Shown here: positions 35,001 through 46,700 of the stretch, in pieces
How the letters are laid out: each line of letters opens with the position of its first letter
Numbering within the stretch: position 1 is the stretch's first letter
From: Mycoemilia scoparia
Lineage: Eukaryota; Kickxellomycota; Kickxellomycetes; Kickxellales; Kickxellaceae
Reading direction: 5' to 3'
Assembly (NCBI GenBank): GCA_027575805.1
Contig: JANBPU010000008.1
Location: 62,001-126,000, forward strand
Length of the DNA stretch: 64,000 nt
The notes under the pieces: model-generated
Told to the model about the DNA's origin: nothing
What the model saw: the letters and a program-made list of their open reading frames with translations, nothing else
The model's database searches: none
Translations under genes and position numbers: made by a program

Positions 35001-36595
35001 TTGGTGCTGCCCACACACTCCCAGACAAAAGTGCATGATGCACATTACAATGTGCCAGCAAGAAACAAATGTGCTTTGCTTTTAGTTTGCACAAGACCAG
35101 TCCTTGAATCGCAGCCCATACCAACGGGACAAAAGACATGCATTACAGGGCTATCAAAAGGGAGGTGGGAACATTGTCACTCATCCTTGTCTTGATCACG
35201 ACAAGTGCCAGTCAGTGTGGGCCAGTGAGAACTGCAGACGAATAATTGGGTAGGCAAATCATGGGTGCTTAAACTAGAAAACCGTTACACAAACTTTGAG
35301 TGTGGTTTCGACCGGGGCATGTGAAGGGAAATATGATACCACCATGGCTAATAACTTTTTACGCTTGGATTTTGTGTGCCGATGGTCTTTTGAGAGAGAG
35401 AGCATACGTGAGCAACAGAGAATCGCTTTGACTCACAGGGCTCTTGCGCACGTCTTGAATGCTCAATCTGGCTGAATGGTGCAGATGTGTTTGCTGCGTT
35501 CCAAAAAGCGGCATTGAATCCTGTTTCAGGCACATCATAGTACGAAGTGGTGTTGCTATTTGTTCCTTTCCAAAGCCTGGGGCCGGAGGTGTAAACAGGT
35601 GTAGTGGCCACATTAGGGAAGCCAGTGTTGTTTGTGTGTTGAGAAGAACACAAAGTATATGGTTATTCATAGTTGCATTTTGAGGCTTCTCAAGTTTGAG
35701 GCGCCGACCAGGCTGCCCAAAACAACAAAAGCTGTCCCCTGCTTTACAGTTCCTGGTATTAGCCTCTACCACACCATGCTTGCAATGTTTGTGGTTTAAG
35801 AAAAGCGCGGTGATAGGGCTGGATCTGTCGATGTGGCGGTTTGGCCAAAGACGACAAGAATTAACCTTACAGCACCAAGGCCACAAGCCACAGAGGACGA
35901 CATCGCACAGTTGGTAGAGCATTGTTATGGCCAGCCATGCCTCTGTGGATGTGCAGCACGCATGGGTTCGGCAAAGAGCCCGATAATACTGGCCATCTTG
36001 CGCGTGCAATAGGGGAGCCGCAAAACCAGAATCGATGGTGATATGGCCAGAGCTGGATGCCGTATGTATGCTTTTGAGGGGCGGGTAGCTGGGAGGCCTA
36101 CGGGGAGGGGGCGGAAACCATGGGCAAAGCATCGGGTTCCTCTCTAGCCGTGGTATCACAGACATTTGTGTTGGGATAATTGTCGAACTATTGTGCCAAA
36201 TTAGATGGAGCAGCATTCTAGTGCATTTTGTGATGTGGGTACTCTGGAAATGGCGGTCGTTTCGGTTAACCGCATCAAAGAGTGGAGGCAACACCCTTGA
36301 ATCTCTCTTGCATGGACACCATTGATTGTGCCATTAGCTCACAGCCCATTGATGCAGAGACCTATGATGCTCTATAAATATATTTCCTTTCCCATTTTCT
36401 TGCTCCATTCTACCCCGCCATCTTCGCATTATTATACCCTTCTCCAGCATTTCCTTTTGGTTTTCTCCTCCTTCCTTCCCTCCTTCGCTCCTTATTAAAC
36501 AAATAGCATAAAGTAAGCCCCGATATCGACCAAACATCGCCCGCTATATTGTCGGGGTTTTAAATTAAGGATTCCGGCGTGCCTATTTGCTTGCC

Positions 36596-38416
36596 ATGCC
36601 ATCCTTTAGCAGTAAAAACGAGGTCGGCCTAGATGGCTCCTTCGCGCAGCTTCCTGTGTCTGAGCCACCTGAGCCTACAGGCAGAACAAAAAAGATATTA
36701 AGGAGGGTCTTGAGGTACTACAGCAAAGTGGAGACGCCAAAGAACCTCCCTCGATCGATCGATGATATCCGTCTCTTTTTTGGCCTGGTCAAGTGTCGGC
36801 CATGGATTATTATTGTTTCTGGCATCATTGCCCAGTTCCTCTATGGCTCCCTCTACTCGTGGTCGATTTTCAACGACCCCATCAATGAAAGAATCTATGG
36901 CAACGCCGATGCAAACATGGCCCAGATTACCTTCTACATTGCTCTGGGCTTCATGGGGACGACTGCCGCTGCCGCTGGGCCCTGGATTGAATCTCATCAC
37001 CCACGCATAACTACTCTTATTGGCTGTCTGCTGTTCTTTTCTGGCCATCTTCTCTCTGGGTTGGCGACGTATTTTAACCGCATTGGTCTCCTTTACTTTG
37101 GTTATGGCGTTGTTTCTGGCATGGGGCTTGGAATCGGCTATGTGTCTACTATCGATGTAGTAACAAAATGGTTCCCAAAGACTCGTGGTCTGGCCTCGGG
37201 CATTGCTGTGGCTGGCTTCGGTGCCGGCTCAACGGCTTTCAGTAGCATTGACAGAGAGCTTATAGAGAAATTCGGCCTTCCTGGGACCTTCTTTTTTCTT
37301 GGAATGATTATGCTTGTTGTGCAGGCCACCAGCTCCCAGTTCATGTCCTTCCCTCCCATCGGCTGGAACACTAATGGCGTCGTTGTCGTCGGACACAATG
37401 AAACCCTCACCGCACGTGGTCGTGAAAATATTGGGCAGGTCTTGGGACACAATAGAGATATCCACCAGCCAGAGCAAACCACAACCTATCTCCAGCTGTT
37501 TGACAATGAGCGGCCGGTTATCAACATCACCCTTGCTAGTGCTCTGGGCTCCCGCGATTTCTGGCTGCTCTACTTTGGTTTCCTGGCCAACGAGCTCATG
37601 GGCGTAGTGTTTATTTCTAACCTGGCAACTATGATTCAGGCCCTATTTAATTCTAATGGGAGGACATCAGAGCTGACCCCAACAACCGTGGTTACCATTG
37701 AGGCCGCATTCAATATGGGGGGAAGAATGATCATGGGATTCTTCTCAGACAGACTGGGACGCAAAACAGCATTCCTCACTCTCATAGGCGTCCAGATTAT
37801 CATCATCAGTCTGATACCTCACTCTATTCTGAACAGGGTGTTCTGGGAGTTTTGCGCGTTTGTGTGGATCGCGACTTGGTGCTATGGTGGTGGCTTTGGT
37901 ATGATTCCAGCTTTCCTTGCCGACATGTTTGGAGTAAACAACACTAGTAGTTGCCACGGTATCTTCCTCACTGCCTGGTCTCTGGGTGCAATTGGCGGCG
38001 GTTTGCTTTACAACGGCATCACACGTAGGTTAACAAACAGTGGGCGCAAGTCCTCCGACCCGTACATCTACAATGTCAACCTTTATTGGATCCTTGGCAT
38101 TGTGGTTCTTGGGTTCGTTTTGACCCTGTTTGTCAGAGCAACTGCCAGAGATCGCCTGTTCCCTGCCGCGCCTGGCCAAATCATGCGTATACGAATCTTT
38201 GGTCGTATTTTCCGTTTGACTCGTGTCGTAAACTCCATCGACCCTCATCGGCCCACCGCTCCCCATGTTGATATGTCTATGCAAGAGAGCAATAAGAAAC
38301 GGTGGTTCCCCAAGCTGAAATTTGAAATGCTTTCATCTGAACAGGAGCAAAGTCTTTGGGAAGAATACCTGCTACTTAGAGCCATCCAGAGTCGTCTTCG
38401 CGGAAACATGGTTTAG
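36596..38416 (+). CDS. Major facilitator transporter, OFA (oxalate/formate antiporter-like) type
   Basis: A single exon of 606 codons. The frame opens at a TTG (36587) but the first ATG is 36596. About twelve hydrophobic segments: the first six between residues ~70 and ~250, then a ~70-residue cytosolic loop, then six more ending ~500. MFS signatures: GYVSTIDVVTKWFPKTRGLASG in the first half (the OFA-type KWFP...RGLA motif) and GFFSDRLGRKTA in the second (motif A). The charged N terminus (~65 aa) and C terminus (~100 aa) are cytosolic. OFA relatives carry monocarboxylates or oxalate/formate; the substrate here is unknown. A (CT)n tract and an AATAAA (about 38660) lie in the 3' flank. Confidence 0.87.
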   Translation: MPSFSSKNEVGLDGSFAQLPVSEPPEPTGRTKKILRRVLRYYSKVETPKNLPRSIDDIRLFFGLVKCRPWIIIVSGIIAQFLYGSLYSWSIFNDPINERIYGNADANMAQITFYIALGFMGTTAAAAGPWIESHHPRITTLIGCLLFFSGHLLSGLATYFNRIGLLYFGYGVVSGMGLGIGYVSTIDVVTKWFPKTRGLASGIAVAGFGAGSTAFSSIDRELIEKFGLPGTFFFLGMIMLVVQATSSQFMSFPPIGWNTNGVVVVGHNETLTARGRENIGQVLGHNRDIHQPEQTTTYLQLFDNERPVINITLASALGSRDFWLLYFGFLANELMGVVFISNLATMIQALFNSNGRTSELTPTTVVTIEAAFNMGGRMIMGFFSDRLGRKTAFLTLIGVQIIIISLIPHSILNRVFWEFCAFVWIATWCYGGGFGMIPAFLADMFGVNNTSSCHGIFLTAWSLGAIGGGLLYNGITRRLTNSGRKSSDPYIYNVNLYWILGIVVLGFVLTLFVRATARDRLFPAAPGQIMRIRIFGRIFRLTRVVNSIDPHRPTAPHVDMSMQESNKKRWFPKLKFEMLSSEQEQSLWEEYLLLRAIQSRLRGNMV

Positions 38417-38486
38417 TCCTAGTCTCTGTGAAGACTCTTGTTAACCAACACCTGCAAAATGCACTACGTTTTCTCGATTAATATTT

Positions 38487-38512
38487 TCTCTCTCTCTCTC
38501 TCTCTCTCTCTC
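38487..38512. repeat. (CT)n microsatellite
   Basis: Thirteen consecutive TC/CT dinucleotides in the 3' flank of the MFS transporter gene. Confidence 0.9.
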
Positions 38513-39362
38513 TACACCCTTTTAATTCGGATTCCTAAAACTATATCATATCTCACCACTTTTCCTTTATACCTCTATTCTCTATAATCATTGTTTTGCC
38601 AACATCATTGCTATATTATATTCTTTTCCTCAACCTACGTCTTGGTATTTTTATGTTTCAAATAAACTGTACAAAGCAGCTCTGCTATGTGTAGTAAAAT
38701 TGTTGTACTTGTAAGCAAATAAAAATGGGATTAACAGAGATATACTACTAAAAAGAGTACTCCTATGTCCATCCGATACATAGAACAATGGCATTACACA
38801 AGGGTCTATATTTGTTTAGCATAGTCATGATTTCCATAAGTTAGGACAGCATTGGTTCATCTTGAGGCTTTTTGGCAAGAGATATAAAGGGTTCGCTGCG
38901 AATCTTGGCAATTTATAGCTACTTGCATAATATTCCTGATTAAACTTGCACAAGTATGCATGTAAATGCATAAAGATGCGGATCCTCATCAAGCAGGCCT
39001 CCTGTGACATTTGTCCTAAAAGCAAGTACTCATTCGAACTAACTTTTGTCTCTTTTTTCTACAACTAGTTAGCATCCTGCAAATCTTTCAATCGGTATAG
39101 AGCGCACATGCTCTTTGTGATAGTGGTGCCCACCTTTAAATAGCATCATGCGCATCTTCGGTCATTTTGACAACCTTTTGGCAGGTATTATTGGCAACTA
39201 ACACTAAGGGCCAGCCTTAGTGAGTTAACTAATCTTGTAAATTCTTGGTTTAGCTCAGGAATTTTTAATTTTATTAGTCTTTCGGCCAAATTCCTCATTA
39301 ACATGTATAAAGCAAGGACTTGAAATTAAATGGCTATTCATACTTCAATTAGGAATATAAAT

Positions 39363-39454
39363 CACAATGCTTGAAAATTGCCTCTTGGTGGTCGACGATT
39401 ATAGTGACAATCGTAGCCAAATGGCCATACTCTTCAAAAATAATTGCCCAAGTG
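39363..39454 (-). mobile_element. Internally deleted MITE copy
   Basis: On the minus strand it reads TTGGGCAATTATTTTTGAAG, then jumps to GGCCATTTGGCTACGATTG and TATAATCGTCGACCACCAA, ending near TTTTCAAGC. Compared with the full copies, the ~22-bp block containing ACTAGTAAA is missing. Confidence 0.7.
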
Positions 39455-39980
39455 GTAGGGATCATATCTACAAATTCAGTCATGTATTTTCCTATTCTTT
39501 GTCTATCTTGAAATGATTTCCAGAGCAATCGTTACATGTACAGAGAATATTGTGTGTTTTAACATGCAAGCACAATAATCCAGGCTTTGCCTACACGTCT
39601 GAAATATTCAAATGTATTGCAACTATATCGTGCCACATACATAAATGCGATAGGGATTGCGCAATCTATTTTTAGAAGAAAGACATTGTATTTTGTAGCA
39701 AATACAATAGAGCCTAGTCAATACCACTTTAACAGTGGTTGGCTAATACAAGTATAATCCTACTTCAGAGGGCTGGCAAGTGGTGCTATTTTTCATATGT
39801 CAGAGCTTGGGGTATACATGCATTTGCTTACATTAGGTCTTTTCAAGGCATGAAACTTGCCGCCCAAAGAACTTAAATGCAGACTACTTGGTGTTGAGGT
39901 TGTTAAATGTAGCAACAACAGGATTTAGAGTCATTGTTATGTATGCAAATGTCGAGCCTTTTATTTTTTGGTGTAAGAAC

Positions 39981-40104
39981 ATATGGGCAATAATTTTTGA
40001 AGGGCGAATGTTTACTAGTAATACTGAATATCTATTTGGCTGTGATTGTTGCACCTATAATCATTGGCTTTCAAAAGGTACGCTTCAAAACTTATCACCC
40101 ATAT
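39981..40104 (+). mobile_element. MITE-like inverted-repeat element, copy 3
   Basis: 124 bp with intact ends: ATATGGGCAATAATTTTTGA at the left and TTCAAAACTTATCACCCATA at the right. The shared internal blocks TTTACTAGTAA and CTATTTGGCTGTGATTG are present. No ORF. Confidence 0.82.
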
Positions 40105-40726
40105 TGTATATTCTATGGCAAATGTTACTTTTCACATGAAATGCAATGGATGTATGAGTGAGGCAACCAATTTCAAAAGATGCCATAAAGTGACAGTTTA
40201 AGTTGAAAAATAAAACATAATTCACCAAAAATGTCTTTTAATTTGGCTTTATTATTATCACTATTATTATCGCTAGGAGTCAGGAATTCTATTCAAGCAA
40301 TCAAGGATAATTCCTAGTGCTTGTATTCAGAATTGAGAGGGATCAGACTCAAGGTACTGATAATCCAACAATATTAAATAAATAGATAAATTTTATTTTA
40401 AAATGATGCAGAAATGCTCCAGTATGGAATAGGCCATTAGGATTTTTAGAATCCCATTACCAAAATTTAAAAAGGAGTCGCAAATTAACACCTCTTGACA
40501 GAAGCATGCTAATAACCATTGATCAGGATTGCTGCCAGATCAAATCATCGTTATTATATGCTTTTTATGGTGCGGGTTTCAAAGGAGACGCATCAAAACC
40601 ATGATTCTTTTTTGTAAACACTGCTTTGATGATATTTATAAAGCTGCTATGCATGTGTAGAAGGTAGTATTAAACAATAACTACTATATTTTGCAACTAT
40701 AGTTAGCAGCAGAAGCACTTTAAATA

Positions 40727-43700
40727 ATGTCCAAGAGACAATCGCTAACACCAAATTCAAATATTGAATCCAGTCATGAGTATGCATTTTCAGCTGGTCA
40801 TTATTAATGGAAAGGGAATTGACTTTATGTATCTGGGGAGGGGTTTCTAAATGCATACCGTATTTTATTTTATAGGTCCAAACGTTCAAAAATCAACGAC
40901 CTTGATGCGTTCCTGGCAAGCATTCGTGACGATGATATGCGGATCCAGGTCGAGCTATTGGCAAAAAAGGTTTCTGTAGAGATATCAGAGACTACATCGG
41001 ATCTGGCAGTAAGTTAAGCAAGGTCCATTCAATAGATTGCATGGCTATGAGAACAGAACCACAAATGCTGATGAAAATACTTCATCTTAGACATTATGTA
41101 TAGATGTAATCGAGGAATTGGAGTGGTTATGCGCTCAGATGGAACATATTCATACCAAGCTGTTTGAGTTTGTTTATGAAAAAGTTGTCAGATACGTTTT
41201 AAAATCAATTGAAAAAATATGCATAGTAAGTATCTATCATTTGGGTCTATTACTGATGAATCGATTGTATCTAATATATTACTGGTGGTATTTCATAGGA
41301 ATGTACAGCAATACCAACAAAACTTGCAAGCGCGTATGCGCTTTTTGTATTTTTAATATCAAAAAACTGCTCATGTGAGTGATTTCAACCATTTTATCAC
41401 TGTTTTGTAGTGGTTCATTGAAGATTGCTTATATATGTTGATTCCTAACAACTCCGCATTTTCATACTACCCAAATCATCAAAATAGCATTTTTTGAGCA
41501 GGAAGTCACCATGGTTTCATCAAAAGCCTTGATCTTTCCATTCTTATTTTGCCCTGGTTTCATCTCGCACTGCAATACAGCCTCCATACCTTTACCGCAA
41601 TTGTTAGGCATAGATGATGACAATTTGAATTCCTTTCGGCCAGATGAATCATGGAATATCACTTATTGTGCATTTAACGAATCGATTTCTAAAGCTGTTT
41701 GTTGGATTCCAAAAGAATGTTTCGGGTTAATGCGCATTGCAATAGACACTTCCCTCAGGTCAGGATCCCCACTGGAGTTAAGACTAGCAGCTTGGGTATA
41801 TTTGCCATTAGCGTGCAAGTGTTTCGATGCCATTGGTATTAATTTATGGACAGAGCTCGAAGAGGCAAGGTGAGTTATTTGCGTATAGTACTATTTAGAG
41901 GCTTTTCAGGGATTCTTCGATGCTAAATGCTTATTGCCAATTCAATACCTGAATATAGGGTATATCCCGATGATCCACAAAAACTACTTGAAGCGGTTTC
42001 CAGCATTATTGGATATATTCCGTGCGCAGTATTAGGTACACTCACCAGTCCCGAGGACCTCCATATGCAAGACATTAGCGATTCTAATGGAAATAATCTG
42101 TGGACTCAATTCGAATATAGCCCCATCTCATCAAATTCCGAGCTGCCTTGCTATATTTGTCGTGTATGTGATGAGTGGTTGTTACCGCCATCACCAGATA
42201 CTAAAGTTGCAGAAAATATGTCCCAAAGAACTATCAGCCTTAGAAATTGGTTGTCATTTTGGTTTATCGTTTCTAATCAACAGCCTCCTGCTGCCCGAGT
42301 AAATTTTGTCCATAGTATTTCGAGGTTTGTTCATCATACTTCACCAGAAGATATCTCATTGGAAGCCTCGCCATTTGGAATCAATGTTTTGAAGATGTAT
42401 TCAAGTCGACTGCGTGAACTAAGATTTGCTGTCAATAGTGTCGTTAGAGCATATGTTTGCTCATATAAAAGTATGGGCGATGAAACGAAAAGTGTATTAC
42501 AAGCCAACAGAGAAAGTGCTTGGAGACACATCATTAAGTGCTACGAAGAAAAGTCTTTCCAAACACCGATGGTTGAAGAGGCTCTTTTAATGGGAGTTAC
42601 TATCATCGGAGGTGCCTGCAGTACCAACGAACCTGTATTGCAAAGCGTCGTAGAATTTCTTGTAAAGCGGTTTTGTGGGCCCAATTTATTTTTAAAGGCA
42701 GTTGCGTATGAGCAGCTGATGTGCCTTTCCAAAGAGCAAAATTGTCACATTTCCATCTTGCTTGGTCGATACTCAAGAGCAATGAGCTACACAATTGCAC
42801 AAACTTTAGATGCAGACCCACATACATTCAATGAGTGTATGCATTTGATGAATGCTTCTCCGCGGAGGTTCATAAAGTCCAACCTTGAAACCATATTGCC
42901 TCAATCGATAATAGAAAAGAAAGAGAGGCTTATGCACAGCTTGGCAAACGTTGTTCAGAACCCGCTTCCAGTTTTGTGCATAAACTATGGCCACCATATA
43001 TTATCCAAAATTTTCGTTCTAGACGATGAGGAGATGAAGCTAGCGCTAGTATCGTTTTTGAAGATAGTTACAGCTGGCAGCCCAGAAAGTACCGTCACTA
43101 TTGCCAACATTGTAAGATCGTGTTCAGTCCAGCTTGTCTTTTCGCTTATCATGGAACTCGGTAGTGAGGATATCAAAATTCGCCAGCGTGGTTACAATGC
43201 GCTCAAATTTGTCCAGAAAACACTTGGTGGAGATATCGACGAGCCCCAACCGCCACGCAAAGCCTCATATACAATAGTTTTAGACGACAGCAGCGATAGT
43301 GGTTCAGACGACATGGCTGTTGAGCAGACCGATGAAACGGAAAGCACGCTATCCAGGTTCTTGGCTAGACACTTGCTTAGCATTCTTGCATACATTAATG
43401 AGATACTTCAAGCACATCGACGTATCCGTCCTTCTCATACCAGTGCACATTCAGGAAGAGTAAAAGCTCTGCGGGCTCTGAAGAAAGTCATTGCAATTAT
43501 TGGAGAGGAAATATCATTGCATCTGGCCAGTATTGTTGCCTCGCTGTCTGCCCCTCTTAAAAACAAGGATTTGGCTTTGCTTACGATAGACGTGTGGCAG
43601 GTGCTGGCGAATACTTTAAATAACACGACTCTTCCTTGCGAAACTCTCAACACCCTGCTGGTTCCACTTATAGAGGTATTTTCCAAAGACAGTGGCGCTG

Positions 43701-46700
43701 ATGTTAAGGAATCAGTTGCCAAGGTAATAAAAACGCTAATACTTTCTAGAAAGGCAATAATAAAGGGATTCTGGCCTCTTCTCTGCCCAATACCTCGCCA
43801 CACATTGCTTTCCGATGTAAGAGAACTTATAGATCAACTACAAGAGGACACCACAGCAGAAAAGCATATTAGCTATTTAAGCCAGCTACTAAAACACAAT
43901 AATTCCGTTGTTGTGTGGAGAGCTGCAGAAGAGTTGCTATATATATTGCAGACTCGCGAGAGATATATTTCAAAATGGAAGCTCAACGTTCATGATGGAT
44001 CCAGTGCATCAAATCAAGAAAAACAAGCGGCGGCAAAATCCCGTCTGTTGTTAGCAGAACTTCTTGGTACACTCACCATAGCTTGCGGGACTGTTACCTC
44101 AGATCTTCCACTGGCCCGTGAAGCCTGCGCTGCTTGCATTGGGCAGATAGGCGCAGTAGAATATACCGACTTATCCAGAGATGGGTTTGGGTTCCATTCC
44201 TCAGCTAAAATTGTTTCTTCAAAACATCCAGATATTGGTTTTCATGACCTTAGCGATCCTGAAGACCGCCTGGAGTTATGTTGTGAGCTGATCATCGATC
44301 ATTTGGCTCCTGCCTTTGGGTTTGCAAGATCTCCCCATGCCCAAGCTAGTGCTGCTTTTGTTATACAGGAACTACTAAAGCTCCTGGGATTTTCCCAAGC
44401 ATTGGCACAAGAAACTGAAAACGACAAAAGTGAGACAGCGAAAAAGGGGAGAAAAAAATCCAAGAGACATACTCAAGAAAGCGAAATGGAGGCACAGCTT
44501 AGAATCCGTTGGGAGACGATGCCATCTAACATTGTAACAATGATAAAACCACTCCTTTCATCAAAATATGCTATCAGGTCAACAAATCGAAGTTCCAACA
44601 ATAATGGCGGTGATGATAATACTGATAGAGTTCCGAATGTTTTAGAATTCAGTTCTTGTAATGAGTGGGCATCGACATGGCTCCTTAGGCTAATTTCTCT
44701 TGTAGAAGACGAAGCAGTAAAATCAATATTGAACATATGCACAAGCGTCATACGTGGCAGCATTGACAGCATAACCATGTATCTTCTTCCATTGGTCATT
44801 GTCCACCTTGTTGATATTGGGGCTAAATCCCGAAACTCAAAGTTTTCTGATGTTATACGGGAAGAGCTTCTTGCTGTATTGAAAGCCAAGCGAGACAGCA
44901 ATTCAAAAATGCCTTTCAACCAACACAACGAGTGCAATAAAGCTGTATTTAAGCTTATCGATTACTTTGAGGGTATACTTCAAAAGCGGAAAAACGAAAG
45001 GAGCGCTGCAAACAGGTCTAGCCGTAGCAAGCAGACAGCAAACACATTGCCAGCCTTTGATAGGTCATTAAAAGATTTGTTGGACTCCATACCACATCTA
45101 ACCATCGCGGATGCTGCATATACCTGCGAACAATATACAAGAAGTCTCAAGCATTACGAAATACATATCAGAGATAGTGCTACTGGGATTCCTTGGTACT
45201 TTAAGGTCAATAGATTGGCTACTTCTAACCAGGGTGTTGACTTTGCAGACGAGGATACTAATAAGTTAAAGATAAATGATATCGAGAAAGTACTTGGACG
45301 TATTCAGCACATCTATACTTCGATGAATGAGGTTGACGGGATATCTGGCTGTGCAGCTAGACGTTCTGTCGCTGATCTTGAGCTTGACATTTTGTGGTGG
45401 GAGAGCCAGGGTAACTGGACACAGGCGCAGGTTGGCTATGAAGCTCTACTCCGCTTGAGCCCGAACTCTGAAACAGCGCGCCTGGGCTGGACAAGGTGTT
45501 TGCTTCGTATGGGTAAACTAGGGGCTGCATGGTCAACAAGCCGAGAATGGAGGACAACGGGTAGAGTGGATGAGTCTAATACCGAAAGCGATATTGGGAA
45601 AGAAAACATATATAGCTCAAATTCAACAAACTGTGAGGTTGCAAATTTAAGTAATATTTCTAGAGGTCTGGAGAAAGGAATAAAGAGGATGTCTTTGGAT
45701 ATGAAACCGAAAAAGTCTGAATGTCCCACTTCAGATTGTGAAAAAGAGAATAAATCCGATATTGATGATATTTATTCTGCCGCTTCCTGGCGTCTTGGTA
45801 GATGGGATGAATGTATAGATACAGCGAAAACCCACGAGAAGCCTGACCAATCCTTAGTAAATGTCGATTGTAATGGATCTTTTGACGCAGGTATTGGTAA
45901 GATACTTGCTAACTTTAGTGTTGGCCTCAATTTTCAAGGCACCCAACACAGTGGCTCTATTATTAACCAAATCGTGCGACATATGCGGTCACAAGTCGCT
46001 CGGGATACTGCTTTGAAAGTTGCTGAAGAGGTAGCAAATATAGGCAGGGAGCATTTGCAAAATGTTGTATACTCGAAATCCATTTCTTCTGTCGTTCAAA
46101 TGCATATGCTGACTGACATTGAGATCTTGGAAAAACACATACTAGCAAATGGCCATGGTAAACCCAATTCTGATGGCCGTAGAAAGAATATATCTAGTAC
46201 TAACCTTCGTCCAATTTTGCGGAGCTGGATTGAAAGATTGGGGCATTTACCACGACAGCACTTTGTTCAGGAACCGCTTATATCGCTGCACCATCAGATC
46301 AACCGCATTCTCCTGGAAAATGGATTATCAGCTAGTGATGGAGATTCCAGGCACACACTTTCTAAACAATCAGCCATCCTGTGGCATCAGTTAATTGATT
46401 CTGCACGCTCTTCAGGAGCTTATTCCACAGCCTTGAGCTATCTCCTTCAAATAGAAACGACTCAGCCAGACTTTTTCAAGATCCACCCCGAATTATACCT
46501 AGAAAAGGCTTTGGTACTCTGGGACTCTAACCACAGGTTTGATGCCGTAAAGCTATTGCAAGAAGCTGTTAGAGCCATGCACAGTGCAATTACTCGGGCT
46601 ATTGACAATGGCTCTACAAACAGTTCTGGAAATTCTTTACCCAGCCTCTCATTGACTCTTCCCCAAAACGAGACAGAAGCCAACAAGTTCAAATCGGTAT

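Larger units (their letters stand above)
30711..36595. other. 5.9-kb gene-poor region with MITE copies
   Basis: Between the GDSL gene and the MFS transporter. From ~30.7 to 35.2 kb it is AT-rich with only short frames and two MITE-like elements (31681-31804, 31917-32037). From ~35.2 to 36.6 kb composition shifts toward higher GC and long frames appear on both strands (for example 36294-35359 minus), but they are Cys/His/Trp-rich with no domain and start at non-ATG codons; this part is probably the upstream region of the transporter gene. No RNA gene recognised. Confidence 0.5.
38417..40726. other. 2.3-kb gene-poor region between MFS and ATR genes
   Basis: AT-rich sequence with the MFS 3' UTR, a (CT)n tract, a deleted MITE copy (39363-39454), a full MITE copy (39981-40104) and the ATR promoter. 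No supported gene. Confidence 0.55.

Noticed and set aside
35359..36294. 311-codon minus-strand frame upstream of the MFS gene
   Set aside because: It opens at GTG, is rich in Cys, His and Trp with no recognisable fold, and lies where the transporter promoter should be.
40480..40615. Further degenerate MITE copy
   Set aside because: Only short scattered matches (CAAAGGAGACGC, GATTGCTGCC) without recognisable ends.
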